DNA of 64,000 bases from Bacillota bacterium (lineage in GTDB: Bacteria > Bacillota > Clostridia > Oscillospirales > Ruminococcaceae): NCBI GenBank assembly GCA_023457355.1, contig JAEWLW010000012.1, forward strand, positions 1-64,000, given 5' to 3'. This document shows positions 8,464-17,478 of the stretch, one piece after another; positions within the stretch are counted from its first letter, which is position 1; every line of letters begins with the position of its first letter. Made by a program: the position numbers and the translations under genes. The notes below the pieces were generated by a model. That model was not told the DNA's origin and made no database searches. It saw nothing but the letters and a program-made list of their open reading frames with translations.

Positions 8464-9933
8464 TTAAGCGTTGGTGGTACTATACTCCTGAATATGCGCG
8501 ATGGCCTTGGCCAGCTGCTTTTTGTGCGCCAGATTTCCCTGCCGGGCAATCATGATGCGCTGCGCCTGCGGGGAGCCCGCGCCGTGCAGGCTTTCAGTCC
8601 GGTAGCCGACGGCGGCGGTGCCCAGCGCCAGGTTTTCGATCAGGCGCAGAATACGCAGACGGTTCTCGGTGGTGACGCCGTCCACACCGCGCAGGTACTT
8701 TTCAATCACCGGCCCGAGCTTGGCATCCCTGAAGTCGGCTTCCGCCGGTGCGGTAACCACAAGGCCGCCCGCGATATCCTCCGCCAACCGGACAATTTCG
8801 TAAGGGAAGCGGGTCACGTTCTGCTTGCAGACGTTGGCCAGCAGCATATCGATGATGTACGAGCCGCTCTCGGTCTGCGTGCCCTCGGCGGAGCAAGCGA
8901 TGCCGCAGCAGTACAGCGTTTCATTGAGGTGGGTCATTTCGATGAGCTTATCCTTGACGTGGGAAGCCTTGGCCGCGCCGTTGTAGTCGGCCGCCACCGC
9001 CGCCGCGCCGATGAGCACGTCGCCCACGCCGACCTTGCAGCCGCCGTAGCTCTGGCGGTGGAATCCGGCGAAGCGCTCGACCAGCATACCGGCAAATTCC
9101 GTTTCCCCGTTGAGGAAAATGCGCTCGTTAGGCACAAAGACGTCGTCGAATATAGTCAGCGCCTCAACGCCGCCAAATTCCGCGTTGCCCACATCCATGT
9201 CGCTGTTTTCCAGCTTGCGGGTGTCGCAGCTCTGGCGTCCGATGATCATGAAGATGCCCTTGGTATCCATCGGCACGGCGAAGGAGATGGCGTAATCCTT
9301 ATCCTCCGGGCCCATGGCAATGGTGGGCATGACGATGATCTCATGGCTGTTGAGCGCGCCGGTCTGGTGCGCCTTTGCGCCGCGCACCACCACGCCGTCG
9401 GGACGGCGCTCCACCACGCGCAGGAACATATCGGGGTCGGTCTGCAAATGCGGTGCTTTCGAGCGGTCACCCTTGGGGTCGGTCATGGCGCCGTCTACGG
9501 TTAAATCCTTGTCCTGGCACTCAAACATGAATTTTTTAAAGTTTTCATGATAATCGGTGCCATATTTCGCGTCAATTTCAAAGGATGTTGAATACACGGC
9601 GTTGAAGGCATCCATGCCCACACACCGCTGAAAACATGCGGCGGTCTTTTGCCCGAGCAGGCGCTGCATTTTAACCTTGTTGCGCAGGTCGTCGGTACTG
9701 CGGTGAATATGGCAAAAACGGTTGATACGCGCTCCCGTCTCGGGGGAGATGACGGTCATCAATTCCTGATATTCCGGCAGCTGCGCCAAATCGTAGGTCA
9801 TGCGCACCGAATTGAGCGACGGCCGCAGAATCGGGTCGTCCGCCGGACAGTCTATCCGTTTGCCAAACATATACACTTCCATCTTCAGGTTGCGAATGCT
9901 CTCAATATATTGTTCACCAGTCATAAGTGCCAT
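8464..9933 (-). CDS. abfD: 4-hydroxybutyryl-CoA dehydratase / vinylacetyl-CoA isomerase
   Basis: 489 residues from the ATG at 9933, which has AGAAAGGG upstream; an in-frame extension to 9981 is less likely. It is very similar throughout to the Clostridium aminobutyricum enzyme as I recall it. The 4Fe-4S ligands are present: C100 and C104 in AACFQRCVGMDAF, and His and Cys in FHRQSYGGCKVG. The FAD/4Fe-4S enzyme converts 4-hydroxybutyryl-CoA to crotonyl-CoA by a radical route in the cytoplasm. Neighbours are a CoA-transferase, an Nfu protein and a permease, together forming a 4-hydroxybutyrate fermentation operon under sigma-54 control. Confidence 0.95.
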   Translation of the reverse strand: MALMTGEQYIESIRNLKMEVYMFGKRIDCPADDPILRPSLNSVRMTYDLAQLPEYQELMTVISPETGARINRFCHIHRSTDDLRNKVKMQRLLGQKTAACFQRCVGMDAFNAVYSTSFEIDAKYGTDYHENFKKFMFECQDKDLTVDGAMTDPKGDRSKAPHLQTDPDMFLRVVERRPDGVVVRGAKAHQTGALNSHEIIVMPTIAMGPEDKDYAISFAVPMDTKGIFMIIGRQSCDTRKLENSDMDVGNAEFGGVEALTIFDDVFVPNERIFLNGETEFAGMLVERFAGFHRQSYGGCKVGVGDVLIGAAAVAADYNGAAKASHVKDKLIEMTHLNETLYCCGIACSAEGTQTESGSYIIDMLLANVCKQNVTRFPYEIVRLAEDIAGGLVVTAPAEADFRDAKLGPVIEKYLRGVDGVTTENRLRILRLIENLALGTAAVGYRTESLHGAGSPQAQRIMIARQGNLAHKKQLAKAIAHIQEYSTTNA

Positions 9934-10023
9934 AATTGCAAGACCCTTTCTATACGCTTCTCGGCAGGCGGCCGGCCGCATAAGGGGCGGCCCCGTGGCC
10001 GGATGAGATATTACAAACGTTCA

Positions 10024-11394
10024 TTACTCGCTTACTTTGACCTTCTCTTTCGACGCATCCTTAAGAACCAGATAGAGAATGATGCCGACAACCAGGCCCC
10101 ATGTGGCGCCCTTGACAGCCAATACGGCCCCCATAACGCCGCAGATGCCGCGCTTGATGTCGCTGTCACACATATTCATCGCGAGCTGTGTGCAGATATA
10201 ACCCTGCACGATAAGCGTCAGGGAAAGCGCAACCGGCAGCACCGGCTGGAGCAGCGAGGATATGGGCATGAGCATAACAGCAATAAATGTGCTGATTCTA
10301 AAAGTGCCGCAGCCACTGTAAATGGATTCCATCGCCTTGGGGCCCTCTTTATAGCGCTGGGATACAGCGGCGGTAACGGCCGCCCACAACGGGCCGCAGG
10401 TCTGGGTATAGGGGCAAACCATCGCCATGGCGGTGTTGCGGATGCCGCTGATGATGTTGGAACGGTTGGCGTTAAAATCAATTTTTTCATCCTGACGGAC
10501 TTCATCGGCTTCGTTGATCAACGCGGCGGAGGTGACGAAGTCACCGAACGCAATGATGTAGGTTACCATGGCAACCGGCAGGGCGGCCAGCCAGGTGGCG
10601 GCACTGGGCCAGCCTATTGCAAACGGCGAAAGCTGGTTCCAGATGTTCCCGATTTCCGGCACCTTGATCAGCGGCCACCAAACGATGCTCGGAATGCTGA
10701 TCTCGCCCACAATGGGGCCGACAATAACGCCGATGATAATGGCGGGCAGCATGCCAAACTTGCCGATTACATCAATCACCTTATTGGATTTGCGCATTTT
10801 GGCCCAGAGGGGGCCAAACAGGCAGAAGTAGGCGACCAGAATACCGATGGTGATGGAGATGGGATATTTGCCGAAACGGCCGGCGTCTTTAAACTCGCCG
10901 ATAACAGCTGCGACGCCGCCGCCCATGAGGACACCCGCTTTAACCGCGGTCGGGACGATATCCACCATTTTTGAACCGAGCCCCGTGATACCGAGCACCA
11001 GAAAAATGATACCCAGTATCATTTGCAGCGCAATCAGCGCCTGTGTTCGCGACGGCCCAATTTCGTAACCCGTTGTTAAAAAGGTGGTGATGATCGGAAT
11101 GGCAGGCGTAATCCAGCCGGGGACCACAGGGTCGCCCAAAAGGACATGCAGCGTGTAGAAGAAGCCATTGATGATAACCATGGAAAGCGCGATATCATAA
11201 CTGACGCCCAAAACCTCTGTTAACACCGGGATTGCGCCCAAGCAGGTGGCACACATAAGCAGCGCCTGCACCATCTCGGGAACAGACCACGCATAATGAA
11301 CAAAGGGAAGGCGGACTTTGAAAATGCCAGCCTTCCAATAAGGCTGTTCTTCACCGTACTTGCGATAGCGGCTGACAAATTGTTCTTTATCCAT
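10024..11394 (-). CDS. Putative permease, NCS2/xanthine-uracil-like
   Basis: 456 residues with about 11-12 hydrophobic segments and a short hydrophilic N-terminus. The stretches PVVPGWITPAIPIITTFL and TAVKAGVLMGGGVAAVIGEF recall nucleobase-ascorbate (NCS2/SLC23-like) carriers, but the match is loose. It is the first gene of the sigma-54-driven operon and precedes the dehydratase, so uptake of 4-hydroxybutyrate or a precursor is the most economical guess. The ATG has AGAAAGAGGG upstream. Confidence 0.65.
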   Translation of the reverse strand: MDKEQFVSRYRKYGEEQPYWKAGIFKVRLPFVHYAWSVPEMVQALLMCATCLGAIPVLTEVLGVSYDIALSMVIINGFFYTLHVLLGDPVVPGWITPAIPIITTFLTTGYEIGPSRTQALIALQMILGIIFLVLGITGLGSKMVDIVPTAVKAGVLMGGGVAAVIGEFKDAGRFGKYPISITIGILVAYFCLFGPLWAKMRKSNKVIDVIGKFGMLPAIIIGVIVGPIVGEISIPSIVWWPLIKVPEIGNIWNQLSPFAIGWPSAATWLAALPVAMVTYIIAFGDFVTSAALINEADEVRQDEKIDFNANRSNIISGIRNTAMAMVCPYTQTCGPLWAAVTAAVSQRYKEGPKAMESIYSGCGTFRISTFIAVMLMPISSLLQPVLPVALSLTLIVQGYICTQLAMNMCDSDIKRGICGVMGAVLAVKGATWGLVVGIILYLVLKDASKEKVKVSE

Positions 11395-11448
11395 ATTTTC
11401 CCTCTTTCTGTTTAACTTGTCGCACTAGCTTCCTTGCAGTATGTGAGG

Positions 11449-11462
11449 CAGTTGGCCAACTG
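11449..11462. promoter_or_regulatory. Perfect palindrome CAGTTGGCCAACTG
   Basis: A 14-bp palindrome between the sigma-54 promoter and the permease start, in the likely leader. It could be a repressor or second-regulator site, or form a hairpin in the mRNA. No regulator can be assigned. Confidence 0.35.
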
Positions 11463-11483
11463 TTCCTTACGTCTTATATTACA

Positions 11484-11499
11484 TGCAAAAATCATGCCA
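11484..11499 (-). promoter_or_regulatory. Sigma-54 (-24/-12) promoter of the 4-hydroxybutyrate operon
   Basis: The - strand reads TGGCAT-N5-TTGCA, with the invariant GG and GC ten bases apart, close to the consensus TGGCAC-N5-TTGCA. It lies about 90 bases before the permease start, directly downstream of a sigma-54 activator gene. Confidence 0.8.
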
Positions 11500-11565
11500 A
11501 TACGTTAAGGGCGCCAAATGCCGTAAAAAACGTGTTATCCATGCGCTTTATCTGAAATTTAAAAT

Positions 11566-11595
11566 ATCCGCTGCTGCAATCCTGCAACAGCGGAT
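11566..11595 (-). terminator. Hairpin after the sigma-54 activator gene
   Basis: ATCCGCTG and CAGCGGAT form an 8-bp stem, extended inside by TGCA pairing, followed on the - strand by an A/T-rich run. It probably ends the regulator transcript before the operon promoter; protein binding is an alternative. Confidence 0.5.
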
Positions 11596-11665
11596 TATTA
11601 AATCGTTGTTAAAATACCACTGAAATCAAGCGGCAATGCGCCATCAAATAGGTTATAGCGCCATA

Positions 11666-11695
11666 TGCAAGAATGCAACATGTTTCATTCTTGCA
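11666..11695. promoter_or_regulatory. Candidate upstream activator site
   Basis: TGCAAGAATG (11666-11675) and CATTCTTGCA (11686-11695) are perfect 10-bp inverted arms around 10 bases. The centre is about 185 bases upstream of the -24 element, a normal distance for an enhancer bound by a sigma-54 activator. It overlaps the 3' end of the activator gene and lacks a T-run, so it is a poor terminator. Confidence 0.5.
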
Positions 11696-13109
11696 ACATC
11701 TCCTCCCACTTTTTCCGCTTGCGGACAAATGTTGAAGCGTCCATATCCAGGCTGGCCGCAGCGTCGCGCACATTGCCGTGCAACGCATAGGCGCGCTTGA
11801 TAAAACCGTATTCAAATTTTGCGACCGCCCTTTTAAGGTCGATGGACATACCGGCAGGACTGACGTCCTTGGCGTGTGCGCCGGAGATGGAAGCGGGCAA
11901 ATCAGCGGGCAGAATATACTCCTGGGCGCTGAAAATAACCGCCTGTTCCACGGCGTTTTTCAGCTCGCGGACGTTGCCGGGCCACTGGTAGTCGCACATC
12001 AAATCCATTGCGGCGGCAGTAAATTGTTTGTTCAAATGGTATTTGTCGTTCATATCGGTCAAAAAGCTCTGCGCCATGGGGATGATATCACCCTTGCGTT
12101 CCCGCAGCGGGGGAATAAAAATCGGCACAACATTTAAGCGGTAGTAGAGATCCTCACGGAAGGTTTTAGCCTGCACCATCGACCACAAGTCCTTGTTGGT
12201 GGCGGCAATAACCCGCACGTCCACAGGGATGGACTTGACGCTGCCGACACGTTTGACGTGCATCTCCTGCAATACCCGGAGCAGATGCACCTGCATATCC
12301 ATCGGCAGATCGCCCACCTCGTCCAAGAATATGGTGCCGTGGTTGGCGGCTTCAAAAATACCGGGTTTCCCCTCTTTATTCGCACCGGTAAAGGCGCCGC
12401 GCTCGTAGCCGAACAGTTCGCTTTCGATAAGGGAAGGCGAGATTGCCCCGCAGTTGACACAGATAAAGGGGTGGGTTGCCCGGGCGGAATTTTCAAAAAT
12501 AAAGCGGGCAAAGTGCTCTTTTCCCACGCCTGTTTCGCCCAGAAGCAGCACCGTTGTGTTAAGCGCGGCTACACGCTCCGAACGGGTAAGCACGTCGAGT
12601 GTCTTGGGGTCTACCACAATGAATTTTCTGGATAACAGCGCTTTATGCAGACTGACCTCGCGGCGGTAGCGCTCTTCGCTTTCCCGATTTCTGGCCTGCA
12701 AGTCGTACAGCTCGGTCATGTCGCGGACAACGGTAATGACCAGAAAAATACTGCCATCCTCTTTAAAACAGGGCGTGCTCGTAATCAGCACCTGTTTTCC
12801 GGTTCTGAAGGTCTGTTCCAGCGTAACGGTCTTGCGCGCTTCCAGCGCTAACAGCGTCCCGGAGCGGTTGATAACCTTTGATTCCACCAGCTCCCACATG
12901 GTTTTGCCAAGCACCTGCTCTTTTTTCAATCCCGAAATTGCCAGATAGGCCTGATTGACCATCAGTGTGTTAGCTTGACCGTCCGTTATGTAAACACCGT
13001 CAAAAATGCTGTCCAGAACCATTACCAGCTGATGATTGATCCATGACAGATCGTTCGGCCCGCAAAGGTCGTCGTATTTGCAAAGATAAACAGGGTTTCG
13101 TTCTGTCAT
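11685..13109 (-). CDS. PAS-domain sigma-54-dependent transcriptional activator
   Basis: 474 residues. The PAS sensor covers about 25-145, and the AAA+ domain about 165-395 with Walker A GETGVGKE, the sigma-54 contact loop as GAFTGA, Walker B GTIFLDE and the arginine-rich PPLRERKGDI. A Fis-type helix-turn-helix lies at about 430-470. AGGAGGTG precedes the ATG. It stands just upstream of the operon with a -24/-12 promoter (11484), so it almost certainly activates that operon. The PAS ligand is unknown; a CoA thioester or hydroxy acid is possible. Confidence 0.93.
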   Translation of the reverse strand: MTERNPVYLCKYDDLCGPNDLSWINHQLVMVLDSIFDGVYITDGQANTLMVNQAYLAISGLKKEQVLGKTMWELVESKVINRSGTLLALEARKTVTLEQTFRTGKQVLITSTPCFKEDGSIFLVITVVRDMTELYDLQARNRESEERYRREVSLHKALLSRKFIVVDPKTLDVLTRSERVAALNTTVLLLGETGVGKEHFARFIFENSARATHPFICVNCGAISPSLIESELFGYERGAFTGANKEGKPGIFEAANHGTIFLDEVGDLPMDMQVHLLRVLQEMHVKRVGSVKSIPVDVRVIAATNKDLWSMVQAKTFREDLYYRLNVVPIFIPPLRERKGDIIPMAQSFLTDMNDKYHLNKQFTAAAMDLMCDYQWPGNVRELKNAVEQAVIFSAQEYILPADLPASISGAHAKDVSPAGMSIDLKRAVAKFEYGFIKRAYALHGNVRDAAASLDMDASTFVRKRKKWEEMLQE

Positions 13110-13251
13110 TTACGCACCTCCTGCTTTGGTAACTGTTGTTTAATTCAGGGGCAAGTTTTACGGCCGGAAAATTTTACGACGCAATTTGGCACCAAATGTG
13201 CCTACCGGAAATGGGAATGAATTAAAGCGGTGGATACTTCAGATAACAACA

Positions 13252-13803
13252 TTACGGTTCCTTAGTGGGCGCTGTTTTAAGCAGTATCATCGTAAGGCCG
13301 CATTTCTCTTGGATCATGGCCTCAAAGTTTTTAATATCTTCCCGGTCCTGAAAACTGGCGGTGTTTACAATATAGGCCGAGGTTGTGTCAAAGAAAAGGA
13401 AACGCCAATGATTTAGAGCGGCAAAACAAAACACCTTCTCATAAGGAACATCAAAAGTGCGTGCCCCCATCATCGCGCGAATTGCTTTGTTTAAAAAAAC
13501 AAAGGTCATGCTTTCTGAAGAGTCGCCCCCTGCCCTGACGGCTGTACGGTACATTTTAGCCTTTGCACTTACTTTACCCAAGGGAATTGCAGCGAGGAAA
13601 AATGCAATGAGCATCAATGCGGGAAGTATCTGCACCTCGTCGCTCATCAGCGCTGCAACCAGTGTGATGACTGAAACGGTAATCAGGACAGGATATACCT
13701 GCGCCTGCATTTTTGGTTTTCTAAACAGCTGCCAACAAGCCTCGGCCAACGCGCGGTAGGCAGCCTCGTCATAAACGGTATGTATGCGCCATTCATTAGC
13801 CAT
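13252..13803 (-). CDS. YcxB-like membrane protein
   Basis: 183 residues. Two close membrane helices at about 35-55 and 60-78 are followed by a soluble C-terminal domain with YEKVFCFAALNHWRFLFF and a DREDIKNFEAMIQEK end, the layout of YcxB-like proteins of Firmicutes. The function of that family is unknown. AAAGGGATACGC precedes the ATG. It is separate from the sigma-54 regulator by about 140 bases and probably has its own promoter. Confidence 0.65.
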   Translation of the reverse strand: MANEWRIHTVYDEAAYRALAEACWQLFRKPKMQAQVYPVLITVSVITLVAALMSDEVQILPALMLIAFFLAAIPLGKVSAKAKMYRTAVRAGGDSSESMTFVFLNKAIRAMMGARTFDVPYEKVFCFAALNHWRFLFFDTTSAYIVNTASFQDREDIKNFEAMIQEKCGLTMILLKTAPTKEP

Positions 13804-14132
13804 ATGCGTATCCCTTTCACATCAATAGATGGCAGTTATAAAAATATTCTACCGCGTCGTTGGATGAGCGTCAATAGCGAATTTGTCGATTTTCCAGCAA
13901 TTAAAATAACAATTTAAAGATGTTTTTGGGAGAAAAGCTCAATTTCCATCTTGTCCATTATTTATTTTCCATCGGCGTGACATCTTTAGGAATCATAGCC
14001 TGGCGTTCAGACACACATGCTGCCCTACCAAAAGATAGTCCTTACGGGTTCCGGGAATCTGTTGAAGTCAAAATTCTGACGGCAGAACTGTTCTGGTCAG
14101 AGAACTGAGCCGTTCCCCGAAAACCGTTGTAA

Positions 14133-14287
14133 AGTCATACCACTTGAAAACTGGCACAGGATTGGCGAGAATATTTTGTGACTGTCAAGGCGGAGGACGC
14201 CGGTGGGCTGGCGCCCGCCAAGGACGACAACGCGGCGAGGTGCAAAATAAGCCGCCAAGACTGTCTTGCTTTTTAAGTGGTATGACT
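14133..14287 (+). repeat. Structured dispersed repeat, copy B
   Basis: A 155-bp element with perfect outer arms: AGTCATACCACTT (14133-14145) and AAGTGGTATGACT (14275-14287). The core, from ACAGGATTGGCGAGAATATT to about GCAAAATAAGCCGC, is nearly the same as copy A, including an apical GGTGGGC/GCCCGCC hairpin. It fills part of the 560-base gap before the ferritin-like gene; the rest of 13804-14366 shows no gene. Confidence 0.75.
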
Positions 14288-14366
14288 ACCCCGATTGGCG
14301 GCGTCGACATAATGTCCCCGCTGAAGGAATATGTTATATGGTAAAACCATGCGGAGGGGAATGCAT

Positions 14367-14873
14367 ATGCGTGATGATCAAAGCGATGCGTGCAACTACA
14401 AAATAGACGCACCGTACCCGCCGGTGCGCGTAAATGGGCCCAATTCCGCTTATGCCTGTGCGATGCTTGGCAACATGGCCGATGCCGTTTCTGAAATGAG
14501 CGATGTCACCCGGTATTTCTATGTTGCTGTTGTAGCGAAGCCGCAGTATAGTTGGGTTTCAGTATGTTTTCATCATATCAGTATCATTGAAATGCATCAT
14601 CTCAATATTTTTGCCGAGCTTGCATTGGTGCTTGGGGCAAACCCGCAGCTCTGTAATGGCCAAAAATGGTGGTCGCCCTCGTTTATCGCTTACCCGCGTG
14701 AGATACGGGCGTTGATAGCCGAATCAATTAAAGCAGAGGAGGCCGCCATCCGTAAGTATTCCAGGCAAGCGTCTGCCATCTGTGACACAAATATTGTGGA
14801 TATCCAACGTCGTATCATATGTGACGAGGAACGCCATCTCCAGATTTTCAGGGAGATGTATCAGCAGATATAA
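14367..14873 (+). CDS. Ferritin-like di-iron domain protein
   Basis: 168 residues from the second of two near ATGs; GGAGGGG at 14353-14359 is properly spaced for 14367. The helices carry metal-ligand patterns IIEMHHLNIF (ExxH), KAEEAAIRKY and CDEERHLQIF (ExxH), as in ferritin-like, rubrerythrin-like or CotJC-like proteins. Possible roles are peroxide or iron handling, or a spore-related coat protein. It stands alone, downstream of repeat copy B. Confidence 0.7.
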   Translation: MRDDQSDACNYKIDAPYPPVRVNGPNSAYACAMLGNMADAVSEMSDVTRYFYVAVVAKPQYSWVSVCFHHISIIEMHHLNIFAELALVLGANPQLCNGQKWWSPSFIAYPREIRALIAESIKAEEAAIRKYSRQASAICDTNIVDIQRRIICDEERHLQIFREMYQQI

Positions 14874-15035
14874 GGGCTGTAACCGCGCCGCCTAAAAACT
14901 TACAGTCACTTTTATCCACAATCTGTCCGGTAACCGCCAACATGGCTTATATCCTTATTTTTTCTGGGCATCCTAACACAGAGGTAATTTATTTTGCCTG
15001 AGAAAGAGCGGCAACCCGCAAACCATGGAGGTAAT

Positions 15036-15212
15036 ATGGTGCATAAATATCAGAACATGTACGAGCTTTTTGAAACCGAGCCCAAAGCAAGGCAATATTT
15101 TGATGCGCTTCCGGATTACGTCCGAGATCAAATCAGCACCCGTGCCGACGGCGTCAACTCGTATGAAAGCCTGCGGCATTACGCGGATAATTTGTTGCGC
15201 GGTGACGACTAA
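15036..15212 (+). CDS. Small conserved protein of unknown function
   Basis: 58 residues from the ATG at 15036, with GGAGGT just upstream. A GTG one codon later, or a TTG at 14994 with GAGGT eight bases upstream, are alternative starts. The body, FETEPKARQYFDALPDYVRDQ and SYESLRHYADNLLRG, is acidic and helical and resembles short proteins common in Clostridia. A strong terminator follows at once, so it is a single-gene unit. No function is known to me. Confidence 0.6.
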   Translation: MVHKYQNMYELFETEPKARQYFDALPDYVRDQISTRADGVNSYESLRHYADNLLRGDD

Positions 15213-15232
15213 GGAGCTTCGGCTCCTTTTTT
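15211..15232 (+). terminator. Rho-independent terminator
   Basis: AAGGAGC, loop TTCG, GCTCCTT, then a T-run; it starts within the stop codon of the small gene. Confidence 0.9.
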
Positions 15233-15467
15233 AGTGCATGGCATTAACGCCAAACTACTACAACCGGATAACATCTGATGAAATCCATAAAATAAGCTCT
15301 GGCAAGCAAACTTGTACCGCTGCATGCGCCATCAGGAAGTTCGTAAAGCGGCACCCATGGTTCATGAATCATCCTGAAAGGTTTTAAGGTTCAAATCAAA
15401 AGGTGAACACGAGCTAAAAACTGCATAGCGCTTCATCCTGTTTGCACCTAAACGATTAAACATATGC

Positions 15468-15514
15468 GCAGCAGATCCCCCGACGGGCATCACGCTCGTT
15501 GGGGGATCTGCTGC
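15468..15514 (-). terminator. Strong hairpin after the nitrilase gene
   Basis: GCAGCAGATCCCCC and its exact complement form a 14-bp stem extending inward. It lies just past the stop of the - strand operon (15524). No clear T-run follows on that strand, so it may also protect the transcript 3' end. The rest of 15233-15467 shows nothing. Confidence 0.6.
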
Positions 15515-15523
15515 AAACAGGTT

Positions 15524-17416
15524 TTACTGAACAAGGAGGTAATAGTTCTGTACTCTTCGGGAATTAATCAGCATCTCCTGATTAAACCACCATTCGGGCT
15601 GAAGCGTTCTGAATTCACACAGCAGCGCCTGCTGCTCGGAAGCGGACGCGACAACCGGCTGATCCAACCCATATAGCGGGTCCAATGTATACATACTGCT
15701 GCGCCCGTTGTACTTTTCAGAGGTACCTACAAAGTTCGCCACAACGGTGTAGCTTTGAGCGGCGATTGCCACAGCATCCCATAAAACCTCGCTGCCCTCG
15801 GGATATTTGTTCGCGGAAAGCTCGGGGGATATCTGGAATTCTGCGCCATACTGCCCGTTCCAAGCGGAGGGAATCGCAATCATATCCGCACGCTTGACCG
15901 CGAGAACACCGGCAACCTCGGGGAAACAGACGTCCTCCCCTATCATGATGCCGATTTTTCCGAGGTCAGGGCTTTGGATGACGTCAATTTTGCCGCCTGC
16001 GACCGCCCACGCTTTATCCGAAGCGCTCAGATGCGTTTTTTGATAAACGCCCTCGATTTCTCCGTCCTTTGAGATCAATGCCGCACTGTTATAGCAGTTG
16101 CCGTTTTCCTCTTCGGCAAAGCCATACACAATAGCCGTTCCATGCTGCTTGGCAAGGGCCTGCATTTTTTCAAAAAACGCGCCGCCTGCGGGTTCTGCAA
16201 GCTCTTTGATCTTATCGGTTCCTACAAGCTGGGCGGGGCCGGTCAGAGACAGCTCCGGCAGTACAACCAGATCGACCCGTCCGTTTTTCTGTATCGCCTG
16301 TGAAAGCAGGTCGGACACGGTTTTCAGGTTTTCATCCCGGTTGCCCTCAACGGGCTCATACTGAAGCGCAAGGGCCTTTATCTCTTTGGGCGCCTGCGTT
16401 TTGGTGTAGTTCCACGGTCCGATATGCAGCATCAAATCCTTATATAATTCGGGACGGCGCTCCTGTAACCGCTGCTTATTCACGTTTTGATAAAGCGCCG
16501 GATCAATGGTGGCCAGAATATGTGTGGTTGTGGTGTCGTCCATGCTCTTGTCCTTGAGATAAGGCGCCTCCGCAAGCTTTTCTCCCAGCGGGGACCATAT
16601 GGATGACGCACCGACGTTGTGATATTCCAGCTCGGAATTGGAGCGGTTGATGCAGATGTAATACAGGCCGTTTTGCACCGCTCTTGCCGGTGAGGAGGCA
16701 ATTGCCTGAGAGGTGGAGTTCACAGGGGATACAATAATGTCCGCGCCTTCGAGCGCCGCCAGTCTGGCGGGTTCAAAAAAGGCCGCGTCAAAGCAGATGT
16801 TGAGGGCAATGTTGCCGATGGCGGTCTTGAACACCGGCACCTGCAGGTCGCCCCAGGCCGCCCAGTGCATTTCAGTTTCCCACATCTGCGTTTTTCGGTA
16901 TTTTCCAATGTAGCCGTCCGGGCCAATCAGCACGGCCGTGTTGTAATAGAGGTCGGTCTGTGCGTCAACCTCCGCCATGCCGAGCACCATATAAGTGCCA
17001 TATTTTTGGGTCAGCTCAGCCATGCGGTCGGTGGTTTTGCCGGGAATGGTATCGACATAGGGTGCAATCTCCGACCGGTCCTTATACTGATAGCCGGTCG
17101 TGCACATTTCCGGCGCGCACAGCAGCGTCACACCCTGTTCAAACAGTTTCTGAGATGCCTCGTAAAGCCCTTGAAGATTGTCATCCAGATTGTACAACAC
17201 TGGGTTAAACTGCATGGCGGCGGCGACAAAAGGTTCCTGTGCCTTTGCGGGGGACGCCGGGCTCGAGGTTTCCGCCTGCGGCGACGAATCAGATGAAACA
17301 GCCGAGGATGCCAGTGCGGGCGCAGAGGCCGGAGGCACCGCGGAAGCGCCGGGTGCGCATCCTGCGGCCAGCAGGACGCACCATGCGAGTAGAAGGGCCA
17401 ACATTTTTTTTGCCAT
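15524..17416 (-). CDS. Exported lipoprotein with two nitrilase-superfamily domains
   Basis: 630 residues from the ATG at 17416 (GAGGTGG upstream). A lipobox (LLAAGC) and a Ser/Ala/Pro linker anchor it outside the membrane. Domain 1, about 60-330, has the full Glu-Lys-Cys triad: Glu in CAPEMCTTG, Lys in YRKTQMW, Cys in NICFDAAFFEP. Domain 2, about 340-600, keeps Glu (VLPELSLTG) and Lys (YQKTHLS), but the cysteine position is Gly in IGEDVCFPE, with a Cys four residues on. Nitrilase-family enzymes split amides or nitriles. It is the last gene of an operon with a carrier and three hydrolase-like proteins. Confidence 0.85.
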   Translation of the reverse strand: MAKKMLALLLAWCVLLAAGCAPGASAVPPASAPALASSAVSSDSSPQAETSSPASPAKAQEPFVAAAMQFNPVLYNLDDNLQGLYEASQKLFEQGVTLLCAPEMCTTGYQYKDRSEIAPYVDTIPGKTTDRMAELTQKYGTYMVLGMAEVDAQTDLYYNTAVLIGPDGYIGKYRKTQMWETEMHWAAWGDLQVPVFKTAIGNIALNICFDAAFFEPARLAALEGADIIVSPVNSTSQAIASSPARAVQNGLYYICINRSNSELEYHNVGASSIWSPLGEKLAEAPYLKDKSMDDTTTTHILATIDPALYQNVNKQRLQERRPELYKDLMLHIGPWNYTKTQAPKEIKALALQYEPVEGNRDENLKTVSDLLSQAIQKNGRVDLVVLPELSLTGPAQLVGTDKIKELAEPAGGAFFEKMQALAKQHGTAIVYGFAEEENGNCYNSAALISKDGEIEGVYQKTHLSASDKAWAVAGGKIDVIQSPDLGKIGIMIGEDVCFPEVAGVLAVKRADMIAIPSAWNGQYGAEFQISPELSANKYPEGSEVLWDAVAIAAQSYTVVANFVGTSEKYNGRSSMYTLDPLYGLDQPVVASASEQQALLCEFRTLQPEWWFNQEMLINSRRVQNYYLLVQ

Positions 17417-17478
17417 TACACATCCACCTCTTTTCATTGAATACAATACATCTGCTGTAGAACCGGCGAATCGTTCCC

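Noticed and set aside
7993..9504. Long + strand open frame opposite abfD
   Set aside because: Antisense shadow of a highly conserved enzyme gene; composition is Arg/His/Gln-rich as expected for a shadow.
13150..13215. Sigma-54-like TGGTGCCAAATTGC on the - strand upstream of the activator gene
   Set aside because: GG and GC are nine rather than ten bases apart, which is not tolerated by sigma-54.
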